Source: Alteromonadaceae bacterium 2753L.S.0a.02 (GTDB lineage Bacteria; Pseudomonadota; Gammaproteobacteria; Pseudomonadales; Cellvibrionaceae). From it: a DNA stretch of 64,000 nucleotides. Below, piece after piece: positions 9,864 through 17,347 of this stretch. Every line of letters starts with the position of its first letter. The first letter of the stretch is position 1. The position numbers and the translations under genes were made by a program. The notes beneath the pieces are model-generated. The model searched no databases. It was given only the letters and a program-made list of their open reading frames with translations, and had not been told where the DNA came from. The stretch is taken from positions 992,001-1,056,000 of the forward strand of contig VISH01000001.1 in the NCBI GenBank assembly GCA_007827375.1. Direction: 5' to 3'.

Positions 9864-10511
9864 ATGGACGCTATAACTACCGATTTGCTGTTCGCTGCCT
9901 ACGATTTATCATCCCAAAATAATCAAAGTAGCGTAACTTATCAGCAGGAAACCTTAGATACTTCCCATATCGCCCATATTGAATTTTATAAAGCACTTAA
10001 TGGCAATCGTAAAATTTATGTTGCGGCAAATTCAAGCGAAACAAACAAAGCATCGGCTACCGCGACTCAAAGTAAATCGGCATCAGATACAGAGCAAAGG
10101 CTTGTTAGAAGATCTAAATTTAAAGTTTCAGATATAACTGTCGCATGGGCTGAATCCGACGGTTTTTTTAAAAAAAATGATAAATTAATTTTTAAAGAAA
10201 CTCAGGGTACCCGGGGCAAAGGACATTTAAAACAAAGTCGTCGAGGTAGATCAGATACCTCATACTCTCTAGAATTTGACGAAGCAAATAGCAGCTGTAC
10301 TGCGGACAATATTTGTACAAACTTTTACACCCTTGATGGACATCACCAGCTTATTCTTATTGAAATACCAGTGGATGAAAATCAGGTGCTAAATTTGTTT
10401 TCTATCAGATATTTACCATCTAAATCAATGACTCCCCCCCAATCTGATAACCCGGGCTTGCAATTTGTATCGCACCTTAATGGCAGCGGTGGCGGTTACA
10501 GCAATAAATAG
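9864..10511 (+). CDS. Orphan 215-residue protein downstream of the CHAT gene
   Basis: The protein starts at ATG 9864 behind AAAGGTAA. It has no signal peptide or membrane segment. The first 90 residues are polar and low in complexity (NSSETNKASATATQSKSAS) and lead to a basic LVRRSKFKV site. The middle is Gly/Lys/Arg-rich (GTRGKGHLKQSRRGRS), followed by a beta-rich part with two cysteines, and the tail ends GSGGGYSNK. A run of eight C occurs near the 3' end (10433-10440). No family is recognised. Its position 246 nt after the CHAT gene and the arginine-rich linker make it a possible CHAT substrate or regulator, which is speculation. Confidence 0.65.
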   Translation: MDAITTDLLFAAYDLSSQNNQSSVTYQQETLDTSHIAHIEFYKALNGNRKIYVAANSSETNKASATATQSKSASDTEQRLVRRSKFKVSDITVAWAESDGFFKKNDKLIFKETQGTRGKGHLKQSRRGRSDTSYSLEFDEANSSCTADNICTNFYTLDGHHQLILIEIPVDENQVLNLFSIRYLPSKSMTPPQSDNPGLQFVSHLNGSGGGYSNK

Positions 10512-10673
10512 AATATGCTATTTAATTTTTCTCGTTCTTACATCAACTACCGGTCACTATAAATTGTATTCACTCACTATAGAAACTAAAGCTTAAAATT
10601 ACTAACTATCTGTCAGGTAGGCGTTTTAGGTAATAAGAGAGTTAACTCTTGCTTACAAAATATTTTTTAATTA

Positions 10674-10707
10674 GTTTAAGGGCTGTAGCACGCTACAGCC
10701 CTTAAAC
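10674..10707. terminator. Perfect 15-bp hairpin between convergent genes
   Basis: GTTTAAGGGCTGTAG pairs perfectly with CTACAGCCCTTAAAC around a CACG loop. It lies between the orphan gene (+) and the esterase lipoprotein gene (-). T-tracts are weak on both sides, but position and stem strength suggest a shared terminator. Confidence 0.75.
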
Positions 10708-10738
10708 TGGAAGCTTCCCAAACCATTTCAACAGGTCT

Positions 10739-11848
10739 TTAACGGCTAATTTTTTCAAATTCGGTAACACCAAAAAATGTTTCTATGGTTACATTATTTC
10801 CTGCGAAAATTGCATTGTAAAATGAGCCGGGGTGATAAAATTCCGTTTGCGATTTGGCTTGCAATGTAAGCGGTTCCCCCTCTTGTGGTCGCGCCACCAA
10901 AGCACCATCTACCACAGAGATAAGCAACTTATCGTCGCCCTCCCCTTTGATTTTATAGGTACCTCTGTAGTGTTTTAACACTTGCTTTGTTACAGTTACA
11001 ACCGGGCGCTGAAAGAGGAACTGATAGCCACCCGCATAACCCGGTATATTCATACCCGAGTGACCGAAACCTTCCAGATAATTTAGTTTTACCTGCAAAC
11101 CGGATAATTTTGCACTTTCAATTTTATCTGCCAAACGAAGTACACTGGGTGCCACTTCGTCATAACGACCTATACCTAAATACAGGCGCTTATCCCTCAA
11201 GTCAGGATTAACAGTAAACTGGTCGATCACTGTATCAAATGCGGCTTCGAAGGGTTCATAACCGCCACCAATGGCAATTGCGCCATCAAATAATTCCGGA
11301 CTTTGCAACAATGCATAGGTTGTAAATACTGCACCCCATGATCCCCCCAAAAGATAATTCTGACCGTTAAGACGATAGCGCTGTGCCAGTTGTGGAAGAA
11401 TATCCCGCTGTAATACCTCGATGAATTTTTTGGCATTGCCACTCCCTTCGAAATAGGAAACCGGGCTAGGCAATAGATCACGAGAACGAATTTGGTGGAT
11501 ATTGCCTTCATAATTCGCCCAGTCGATACCAATAAATAGGGTTTCCGGCATCTGGCCGTCAAAATAAATACAGTTATAAGCACTGGTGGCCAATAGAAAA
11601 TCCCACTGGCCGTCGACTTTAATAATAATGGGGTATTGCTTGGTGGTATTGGAGCTGTAGCTTGCAGGCAGGCGTACTTGTATTCGGTAGTCTTCGTTAA
11701 CTATTTCAGAATGGAGATTGAATATCTCACTAGAATCTAGAGTAACGACTGGTTTTACAGCAGCGTCAGGTAGCTTTGGCGTTTGCGAAGTACACCCAGC
11801 GAGTACAAAGAGCAATACCGGAAGGCAATATTTTTGTAGAATAGACAT
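10739..11848 (-). CDS. Lipoprotein esterase of the esterase D / IroE-like alpha/beta-hydrolase group
   Basis: A 369-residue protein with a lipoprotein signal (LLFVLAGC, lipidated Cys19) and AAAGGA before the ATG. The alpha/beta-hydrolase core (about 40-280) resembles the putative esterase family PF00756. The triad candidates are Ser170 in LGGSWGAVF, Asp230 in GRYDEVAP and His263 in EGFGHSGM. A small C-terminal beta domain (about 290-369, HYRGTYKI... LLISVVDGALVARPQ) resembles the domain often attached to serine hydrolases. It should act on the periplasmic side of a membrane as a carboxylesterase; relatives hydrolyse siderophore, feruloyl or acyl-sugar esters, and the substrate here cannot be told. 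Confidence 0.82.
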   Translation of the reverse strand: MSILQKYCLPVLLFVLAGCTSQTPKLPDAAVKPVVTLDSSEIFNLHSEIVNEDYRIQVRLPASYSSNTTKQYPIIIKVDGQWDFLLATSAYNCIYFDGQMPETLFIGIDWANYEGNIHQIRSRDLLPSPVSYFEGSGNAKKFIEVLQRDILPQLAQRYRLNGQNYLLGGSWGAVFTTYALLQSPELFDGAIAIGGGYEPFEAAFDTVIDQFTVNPDLRDKRLYLGIGRYDEVAPSVLRLADKIESAKLSGLQVKLNYLEGFGHSGMNIPGYAGGYQFLFQRPVVTVTKQVLKHYRGTYKIKGEGDDKLLISVVDGALVARPQEGEPLTLQAKSQTEFYHPGSFYNAIFAGNNVTIETFFGVTEFEKISR

Positions 11849-12039
11849 TTTTTATCCTTTTACAGAGCAACGACAACATTGCAAGATCTTTATCGCCGCT
11901 CAGTGTAACAGTAGAAATGTTACGGACAGGTTTTCACACTCGGTGTCACAATATATTTAGACACTTTATACCTTACTAAGCCCGAATGGTTGCCAAATAG
12001 CCGCAGCTTCAGCTGCGACTATCGCAGTTACAACAGTGC

Positions 12040-13440
12040 CTATTTACTTAACAGCGCGACAGGTTGGGGCAGCGGTTCGCCTGCAATATCGATACTTGCG
12101 AGGGTGGTCGCCAGCGTTTCGATTTGCACCTGCAAGCGATTCTCCCCCAACAGATAATCGACGACAGCTTGCGAGAATGGCCAGTATTGCAGCTTCGCAT
12201 TCACTTGCAGAGGCGCAGATGCCCAATCGGGAACAACAAAATCGTAACTGACGTCAGCACTCCCATTTGGCAACAAGCGATTATCAGAAAGTATACGCGT
12301 GACATTCCATACCTCAACGTCCACTTCGTTACCGTTTTCATCGCCCAAGTGAACTTTAAAGTTATGCGTACCGGGTTCGGTTTTACCATTTTTAATTTTT
12401 CCGGAGCTGAACACGCGTTTGCCATTGGCGTCGCTAACGGTGACATCCAGCCAAACTTCCCGCCCTTCCGGAAAGCCTGTTGGCAATTTGTGCCCTGCGC
12501 CAGTGTTTTGTACCTTAAACGCGATCGTCGCCAATTCACCCGGCATTACCGACTCAGGTTTTGTGATTAACGAAATTTGCGCCGCTGAAGCCAACAGCCT
12601 GCGCGCGCGCTCAACATTATCGGTATCGCCAAAATGGCTCATAACCGTGGTGTTGGCGGAGGCGAAGTGATGACTGGCCCGATCTTGCCGGTCGGGTCCC
12701 ATTACCGCAGCTTTACCCTCTACCCCTTTCATGTGACAGTTCTGGCATTGAACTCCCGCAGTGCGATAGCTGCTTTCGTACCACTCGTCGTAGGTACGTT
12801 CTATAGGCACTTCGTTGAAGGGGTGTGTGACATTATGACATGAGCCGCAAAATTCAGATTCGGTATGTAATTCTGAAAATTCCGTATTATGAAATGGCGA
12901 TACGGCATCGTGACGCGGGCCGAATTTCACAGGTGTATCGGCAATCTGCCCGTTGAGTACGTATGCGCCATTTTCCAGGCCTTGTATGTCTTGCATGTTA
13001 TGACAAGCCTCGCAATCGATACCCGGTAGATGCCTATCTTGCTCACTGCCTGGTAAGGCGCGGTTAACGCTGGAGTCAATGCGACCGGCCAACAAGCCCA
13101 GAGGTGAATGGCACCCCGTACAAAAATTATCGACGGCACCCTCAGTCGCAATGCTGGCTTTGCGTAGCAGGGCGCGATAGATGGGGTCATCCCAGGAGCG
13201 TGACATAATAGACTGACGCCATTCCTTATAAATTTCAGTGTGGCATGATCCGCACACCTCTGCATTTTGGAATTGATTGTGATCCACGCTTCGCCCGGTT
13301 GTTGTGGTTGCATTGTGGGGTGCGAAAGGGTGACTCTGCGGCACATTCGCCGTGCGATTTTCGATAGCTGTCGCAGCTGTAAGTATCGGAGATGTGATGA
13401 TTAAGAATAAATAAATGATTGGGTGTGTTAATGTTTTCAT
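12040..13440 (-). CDS. Periplasmic pentaheme c-type cytochrome (cytochrome c554-like)
   Basis: The 466-residue protein has a signal peptide (PIIYLFLIITSPILTAATA) and five CXXCH haem-attachment motifs: CGSCH, CTGCH, CEACH, CGSCH and CQNCH, all in the first ~270 residues. The arrangement and sequence around them (NAEVCGSCHTEIYKEW, GIDCEACHNMQ) match the multihaem cytochrome c554 / octahaem reductase group. The C-terminal ~180 residues form a beta-rich domain (PGELATIAFKVQNTGAGHKLPTG, written here as separate motifs PGELATIAFKV and TGAGHKLPTG) common in this family and probably used for docking. It likely carries electrons in the periplasm; no quinol dehydrogenase or reductase lies next to it, so the partner is unknown. 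Confidence 0.87.
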   Translation of the reverse strand: MKTLTHPIIYLFLIITSPILTAATAIENRTANVPQSHPFAPHNATTTTGRSVDHNQFQNAEVCGSCHTEIYKEWRQSIMSRSWDDPIYRALLRKASIATEGAVDNFCTGCHSPLGLLAGRIDSSVNRALPGSEQDRHLPGIDCEACHNMQDIQGLENGAYVLNGQIADTPVKFGPRHDAVSPFHNTEFSELHTESEFCGSCHNVTHPFNEVPIERTYDEWYESSYRTAGVQCQNCHMKGVEGKAAVMGPDRQDRASHHFASANTTVMSHFGDTDNVERARRLLASAAQISLITKPESVMPGELATIAFKVQNTGAGHKLPTGFPEGREVWLDVTVSDANGKRVFSSGKIKNGKTEPGTHNFKVHLGDENGNEVDVEVWNVTRILSDNRLLPNGSADVSYDFVVPDWASAPLQVNAKLQYWPFSQAVVDYLLGENRLQVQIETLATTLASIDIAGEPLPQPVALLSK

Positions 13441-13968
13441 AGCTAGTCGTCACAGGTAGCCTGTGCTCCATTGGCAGGTTGTTATTATTTTTTGCACGCG
13501 ACGGCGTACAGAAGCGAGGCGGGGCCTCCCTTTGTACCGGGCACAAATGATTCTTAGTGGGTATTTAAGCGAGCGTATAATTATTGTTTTAATCGCTCGA
13601 TGGCTTGTGGGCCGTGTGGTTGGATAACGCTAAACTTTAAGCATTATTTATTATTGTTATAAGCGGTTGCATCAGCATCACCCAACCTGCCGCAGAATCT
13701 AACCGGAAAAGCTTTTGACGCGCTAATATTTAGGTGCCAATTAATTGGATTTAGGTCAAATTTTATTAATGGATAGTCGCTTTTAGGATCTCCAGCAGTA
13801 GAAGTGTATTTAACTCGTTGCACAATGTATTAATTAACGAATTAACTTTATATTTAAAATTGCTGGTTTTGCAACGCAGCATTCAGATTTAAACGGGAAA
13901 CACTGGCAAAGCGCCGGTGCTTCTGTCTCACAGAGATTGTTCTGTCACATTTGGTCAACACCAAGGCT
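13441..13968. other. AT-rich intergenic region
   Basis: This stretch of about 530 bases lies between the cytochrome gene and the outer-membrane barrel gene, both on the minus strand. A CGAGCG/CGCTCG inverted repeat (13570-13599) encloses an AT-rich loop containing TATAAT. No coding frame with a ribosome-binding site was seen. The cytochrome promoter is expected here. Plus-strand frames around 13917-14255 are shadows of the barrel gene. Confidence 0.4.
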
Positions 13969-14568
13969 TTAAAAATAGACATAAAAGCTCAGCGTGGTGC
14001 CATATGAATTCAGAGTTTTTTCCCGATATGAAAAATTGGAATAATCCTCCAACACAATTTCGGACCCGTCGTAAGCCAATTCTACCGCGTAGCTTACAAA
14101 ACTGGTGCGCGCGAAATTTATGCCCACCGCACCTAAAAATCCTGGGTTATTCGATACCACAAACTCACCCGAAACCGCGTGCTCCACTATCCCCGCTTTC
14201 ACATATGGAGACACTGAACTCCCCGGAACAAACACGTAGCCGATATTGCCATTGAACGCGAGCTCGAAGTGATCATACTCTTCTGTAGACGAGCCATTAT
14301 CAACTTCAAGTAACATATAAAATGCAGGACCTGCACCAAAACCCACTCGAAAACCCGATGCCATTTCGTAATTTGCATCGAAGGCTACCCCGATGGGAAA
14401 GGAAACGGAATCACTCTCGGCGTACAAATTATTCTCGTAAGTATCTAATACATCTTTAACACCGCTTAAATAACTCGGGCCAAAACCGAAATGCCACTGC
14501 CCGGCATGACTGGCAGCAGAAATAACACAGAGCAATAGAGTAAAAAAGGTAACATTTAAAGTTTTCAC
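13969..14568 (-). CDS. Small outer-membrane beta-barrel protein
   Basis: The 199-residue protein starts at GTG behind AAAGGAGA and has a signal peptide (LNVTFFTLLLCVISAASHA). The mature part alternates hydrophobic and polar residues in strand-sized blocks (FRVGFGAGPAFYMLLEVD, NGNIGYVFV, VSPYVKAGIVEHAV) and ends LSFYVYF with a terminal Phe, the signature recognised by the BAM complex. Size and pattern fit an eight-stranded OmpW/OmpA-type or generic outer-membrane beta-barrel (OMP_b-brl). Function unknown; it appears monocistronic. Confidence 0.78.
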   Translation of the reverse strand: MKTLNVTFFTLLLCVISAASHAGQWHFGFGPSYLSGVKDVLDTYENNLYAESDSVSFPIGVAFDANYEMASGFRVGFGAGPAFYMLLEVDNGSSTEEYDHFELAFNGNIGYVFVPGSSVSPYVKAGIVEHAVSGEFVVSNNPGFLGAVGINFARTSFVSYAVELAYDGSEIVLEDYSNFSYREKTLNSYGTTLSFYVYF

Positions 14569-14845
14569 GACGACGATTTCTCCTTTATCGATACGTGTGG
14601 ATTGTTGGAAAGGGAAGTACAGGGTAATTAGGATGAGCGGATGACATGTTGATAGTTATCAAACATGCCGATCTGCCTTTTGTGACGAATAAATGCTGGT
14701 CCAGCCAATCCAGGCGATACACAGGTGAGGCAGTGGCCGCAAAACCTACTGTGGTTTGGCTTTTCAATCAGGATAAGGGAGCCCCGGTATTCTTGGGAGC
14801 CCCTTAGGTATTTTGCTGATTAAGCTATTGAGACTGTAAAACAGC

Positions 14846-14980
14846 TTAAATAATTTGCAACGCCGCCATTTGCAGATAGGTAGCCCCAAAAATAACAGGA
14901 ATCACCAATGCAAACACCGGTTCCAGGTTGAAGAACAGTAAAGAACGGTTTGTTTTTTTCGCGCCATCTAACGTTTTCAT
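14846..14980 (-). CDS. 44-residue single-span membrane peptide, copy 1
   Basis: A short frame encodes MKTLDGAKKTNRSLLFFNLE followed by PVFALVIPVIFGATYLQMAA and LQII. A GGGGG ribosome-binding site lies a few bases upstream of the ATG. It has a basic N-terminus, a short amphipathic part and one hydrophobic span. It is homologous over its whole length to the peptide at 15271-15405: both have exactly 44 residues and share the core FALVIPVIFGA-YLQM-AL-II. Conservation at protein level with many synonymous differences argues for a real gene. No known family is recognised; a small inner-membrane regulatory or complex-associated peptide is possible. Confidence 0.75.
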   Translation of the reverse strand: MKTLDGAKKTNRSLLFFNLEPVFALVIPVIFGATYLQMAALQII

Positions 14981-15178
14981 CGTTACCCCCAAAATTGGTT
15001 ACGAATGATCAAATATTGTTTGTTATGGGGTGAATAATAGCCACTTACGAAAGATATTTCACGTAGTTTATAGAAAAAAGCTGTATCTATTTGATAAATA
15101 TAGATTTTATCACATTTTTTCAGTATCTATTAAAGCTCTAGGACCCCAAAACCGAGGTTATGGAGCGAATATACGTAA

Positions 15179-15212
15179 AACGGGCCGCCACTCGATAAAG
15201 TGGCGGCCCGTT
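15179..15212. terminator. Intrinsic terminator between the twin peptide genes
   Basis: A perfect 14-bp stem (AACGGGCCGCCACT / AGTGGCGGCCCGTT) has a 6-nt loop. Read on the minus strand it ends in CCCGTTTTACG, so it terminates the transcript of the 15271-15405 gene and separates it from the second copy. Confidence 0.85.
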
Positions 15213-15270
15213 CCGGGGTTTTGCTCTACCGCTCTGCGTGCGGAGCGTTACAGCAAAAAGGCTGTATTCT

Positions 15271-15405
15271 TCAAATAATCTTTAAGGCGACCATTTGCAA
15301 GTAGGCAGCGCCAAAAATAACAGGAATCACCAAGGCGAACAAAGGTTCAACATTGAAAGAGAGTAGTGAGCGGGCATCTTGCTCTAATGAATGATTGGTG
15401 TTCAT
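15271..15405 (-). CDS. 44-residue single-span membrane peptide, copy 2
   Basis: From the ATG at 15405 (GGAGGC ribosome-binding site, good spacing) the frame encodes MNTNHSLEQDARSLLSFNVE followed by PLFALVIPVIFGAAYLQMVA and LKII. It has the same length as the copy at 14846-14980 and about 60% identity over the C-terminal 32 residues or more. An upstream in-frame start at 15456 would add 17 residues not found in the sister gene and is rejected. It has its own terminator at 15179-15212, so the two peptides are made from separate transcripts. Function unknown. Confidence 0.78.
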   Translation of the reverse strand: MNTNHSLEQDARSLLSFNVEPLFALVIPVIFGAAYLQMVALKII

Positions 15406-15646
15406 GGTCGCCTCCAAGTTTCCGTGACGTAGTTCACTTTTAGTAAGTGACAGCAATCATAAAACTGATTTAGAGGCGCTGCATCCAAGATAGTAATTTA
15501 CACGCCATAAATTTATAAAATACGAAAAAAGGATGGTATAAATGTCCGAAATCTTGGTGCATTAGTTTATATTTTGTGCAGTTTGGTCATCCCAAACCAG
15601 TTAACGGGCGTACACGACTTATCGTTGACACAACGGAGATTATGCG

Positions 15647-16552
15647 ATGCGCTGTCTTTCGATGATTGCTACCACGATCCTAATGGCATGGCTTGCTGGA
15701 TGCAGCATGGCCCCACGGACCGCTCTGACAAGCCATTACAAGACGCTATACAGTCCAGCAATGAGCAAGAACATGGAGTACTCCGTTTACACACCTCCAG
15801 GCTGGACTGAGCAGGAACAACTCCCCTTGCTCGTGTTATTGCACGGCGCCAGCGACGACCACCGCACCTTCGACCACCATCAAGTGGGTGAATTCTTGGA
15901 TACGCAAATTTTAGCCGGAGAACTATCCCGCGTGGTTATCGTCAACCCCAATGGCGATCTCGGTTTCTGGGAAAACTGGTACGATGGCACACGCAACTAT
16001 CGCGATTGGGTGGTGAAGGATTTAATGCCTGTGGTTGCTTCCAACTACAACACCCTGCCTTGTCCACAGCATTGTTTTGTGACCGGCATGTCCATGGGTG
16101 CCCATGGCGCGATTCGCTTTGCCTATTACGAACCGGAGACCTTTTCGAGTGTCGCGGCCATTAGTGGCCGTATTATTTCCCGTGACGAAGCTCGCAACAG
16201 CAGCTCAATAAAAATGGCCATCATGAAATTAATGCTGCCGATAAACCGTATCTGGGGCGATATCAATGGCAGCCATCTGCCAAAGGATCTAGACCCTTAC
16301 ATCAACTGGGTGGAAAAACCGGAGATGGCGGATATTCGCTTGATGCTGTCCTGGGGGGATCAAGAGGATTCAGATGTTATTGCTTCGAATCAACGATTTC
16401 ACGCGCATTTGCTGAAATACCATCGTACTCACAAGGCGCAAGCGTATCATGGCGAGCATTTATGGCGCGACTGGAAGCCCGTAATCGCGGAGAGCATTCG
16501 CTTCCACCTGCAAACAGAGAGCGAATCAGCGCGCCTGGCTCATAATGACTAG
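15647..16552 (+). CDS. Lipoprotein esterase, PF00756 (esterase D-like) family
   Basis: The 301-residue protein has a lipobox (MAWLAGC, Cys19) and a compact alpha/beta-hydrolase fold. It shows LLVLLHGASDD (oxyanion region), the nucleophile Ser149 in VTGMSMGAHGA, an acid in LSWGDQEDSD (Asp238 or Asp241) and His268 or His271 in AYHGEHLW. This is the arrangement of the esterase family containing S-formylglutathione hydrolase, feruloyl esterases and mycolyltransferases. Start ATG 15647 has CGGAGAT upstream. It ends four bases before the convergent YHS gene, with no terminator between. The substrate is not evident. Confidence 0.83.
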   Translation: MRCLSMIATTILMAWLAGCSMAPRTALTSHYKTLYSPAMSKNMEYSVYTPPGWTEQEQLPLLVLLHGASDDHRTFDHHQVGEFLDTQILAGELSRVVIVNPNGDLGFWENWYDGTRNYRDWVVKDLMPVVASNYNTLPCPQHCFVTGMSMGAHGAIRFAYYEPETFSSVAAISGRIISRDEARNSSSIKMAIMKLMLPINRIWGDINGSHLPKDLDPYINWVEKPEMADIRLMLSWGDQEDSDVIASNQRFHAHLLKYHRTHKAQAYHGEHLWRDWKPVIAESIRFHLQTESESARLAHND

Positions 16553-16556
16553 GGTG

Positions 16557-17051
16557 CTAACTGTTAGTGTACTTGCAGTTGCCGCGCTCTTCGCACACCA
16601 ATAACACGGCCGGCCAATTGTCGTCGGCTTCTTTAATTTTATTTTCCATATCCCGATTCCAACGGAAGAAAGAAATGCGGCTGTAATTCAAATACAACTT
16701 TCCATCCACGATTTTCCAACTATCTGGACGAATCGACGTGGTAAAACCGTGGGCAACAGAAAATGCACAGTAGCCGCCATATTGTGGTGCGTATTTTTCA
16801 GGCTTGGCGATAAACTTATCGCGATTTTCTGCGCTGGAAAATTTCCACAAGGCTCCATTCCATTTATAGGTGAATTCGTCACTGCCCATTACTGCCTTGT
16901 CGCCAGGGTTCAAACTAAAGTAGGCGACAACGTCAGCGCCTTTTACAGCACCCTTGGTGGGATGTGAATAGATGGGCGGGTCGGCGGCAAGGGTGAACGC
17001 ACTTATTCCCGAGAAACAAACCACAATAATGCTTAATAACAGTATTCGCAT
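16557..17051 (-). CDS. Exported YHS-domain protein
   Basis: The ATG at 17051 is preferred over one 36 bases upstream because an AGGGAG site precedes it and a standard signal peptide follows (ILLLSIIVVCFSGISAFTLA), giving 164 residues. The YHS domain (about 25-125) shows GADVVAYFSL, the WKFSSAENRDKFIAKPEKY helix and the QYGGYCAFSVAHG motif. In this family (annotated in databases as YHS domain-containing (seleno)protein) the Cys of GGYC is sometimes selenocysteine; here it is a normal Cys. The domain is thought to bind metal. Periplasmic; function unknown. Confidence 0.85.
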   Translation of the reverse strand: MRILLLSIIVVCFSGISAFTLAADPPIYSHPTKGAVKGADVVAYFSLNPGDKAVMGSDEFTYKWNGALWKFSSAENRDKFIAKPEKYAPQYGGYCAFSVAHGFTTSIRPDSWKIVDGKLYLNYSRISFFRWNRDMENKIKEADDNWPAVLLVCEERGNCKYTNS

Positions 17052-17304
17052 GGTGGACTCCCTGATAATTGGTACTTTATTGTGCATGTAATACCGATCG
17101 ATTCATCACAAAAGTTTCACATTAAACGACTATGCCGTTAGTGGCTGAAGCGTGAGCTCGACCTTGTGCAACCGCCACACTACAGGTATTTAAAGCGGTT
17201 TTTTGCATTTCCAGGTCGATTTGTTGAATTTTTTTTGAAGCCTGTTTGAATTATTTTTTGCAATGCACAACTGACTTTAAACCTAAAAAAATCTTTAACA
17301 ATTG

Positions 17305-17341
17305 CCCCCGACAATCGCCCCCACACAACAGTCCTTGGGGG
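17305..17341 (+). promoter_or_regulatory. Hairpin able to mask the TonB receptor ribosome-binding site
   Basis: The ribosome-binding site TGGGGG (17336-17341), six bases from the ATG, is complementary to CCCCCA at 17318-17323. A second CCCCC (17305-17309) offers an alternative partner. The short stem with a 12-nt loop could lower translation initiation. This is seen in the sequence only; effect not shown. Confidence 0.35.
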
Positions 17342-17347
17342 TAATTT

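Noticed and set aside
13731..13744. TTTAGGTGCCAATT also present near 49754
   Set aside because: A 14-base match is expected by chance in 64 kb, and the flanks do not extend the similarity.
14776..14812. GGGAGCCCC direct repeat as terminator after peptide copy 1
   Set aside because: The two copies are direct, not inverted; only a weak TAAGGG/CCCTTA pairing is possible.
15030..15278. 82-codon plus-strand frame between the twin peptides
   Set aside because: It runs through the terminator at 15179-15212 and has no translation signal.
17170..17206. AACCGC/GCGGTT followed by TTTT as an attenuator of the TonB receptor
   Set aside because: The stem is only 6 bp with a 19-base loop, and no start site upstream of it is known; too weak to list as a feature.
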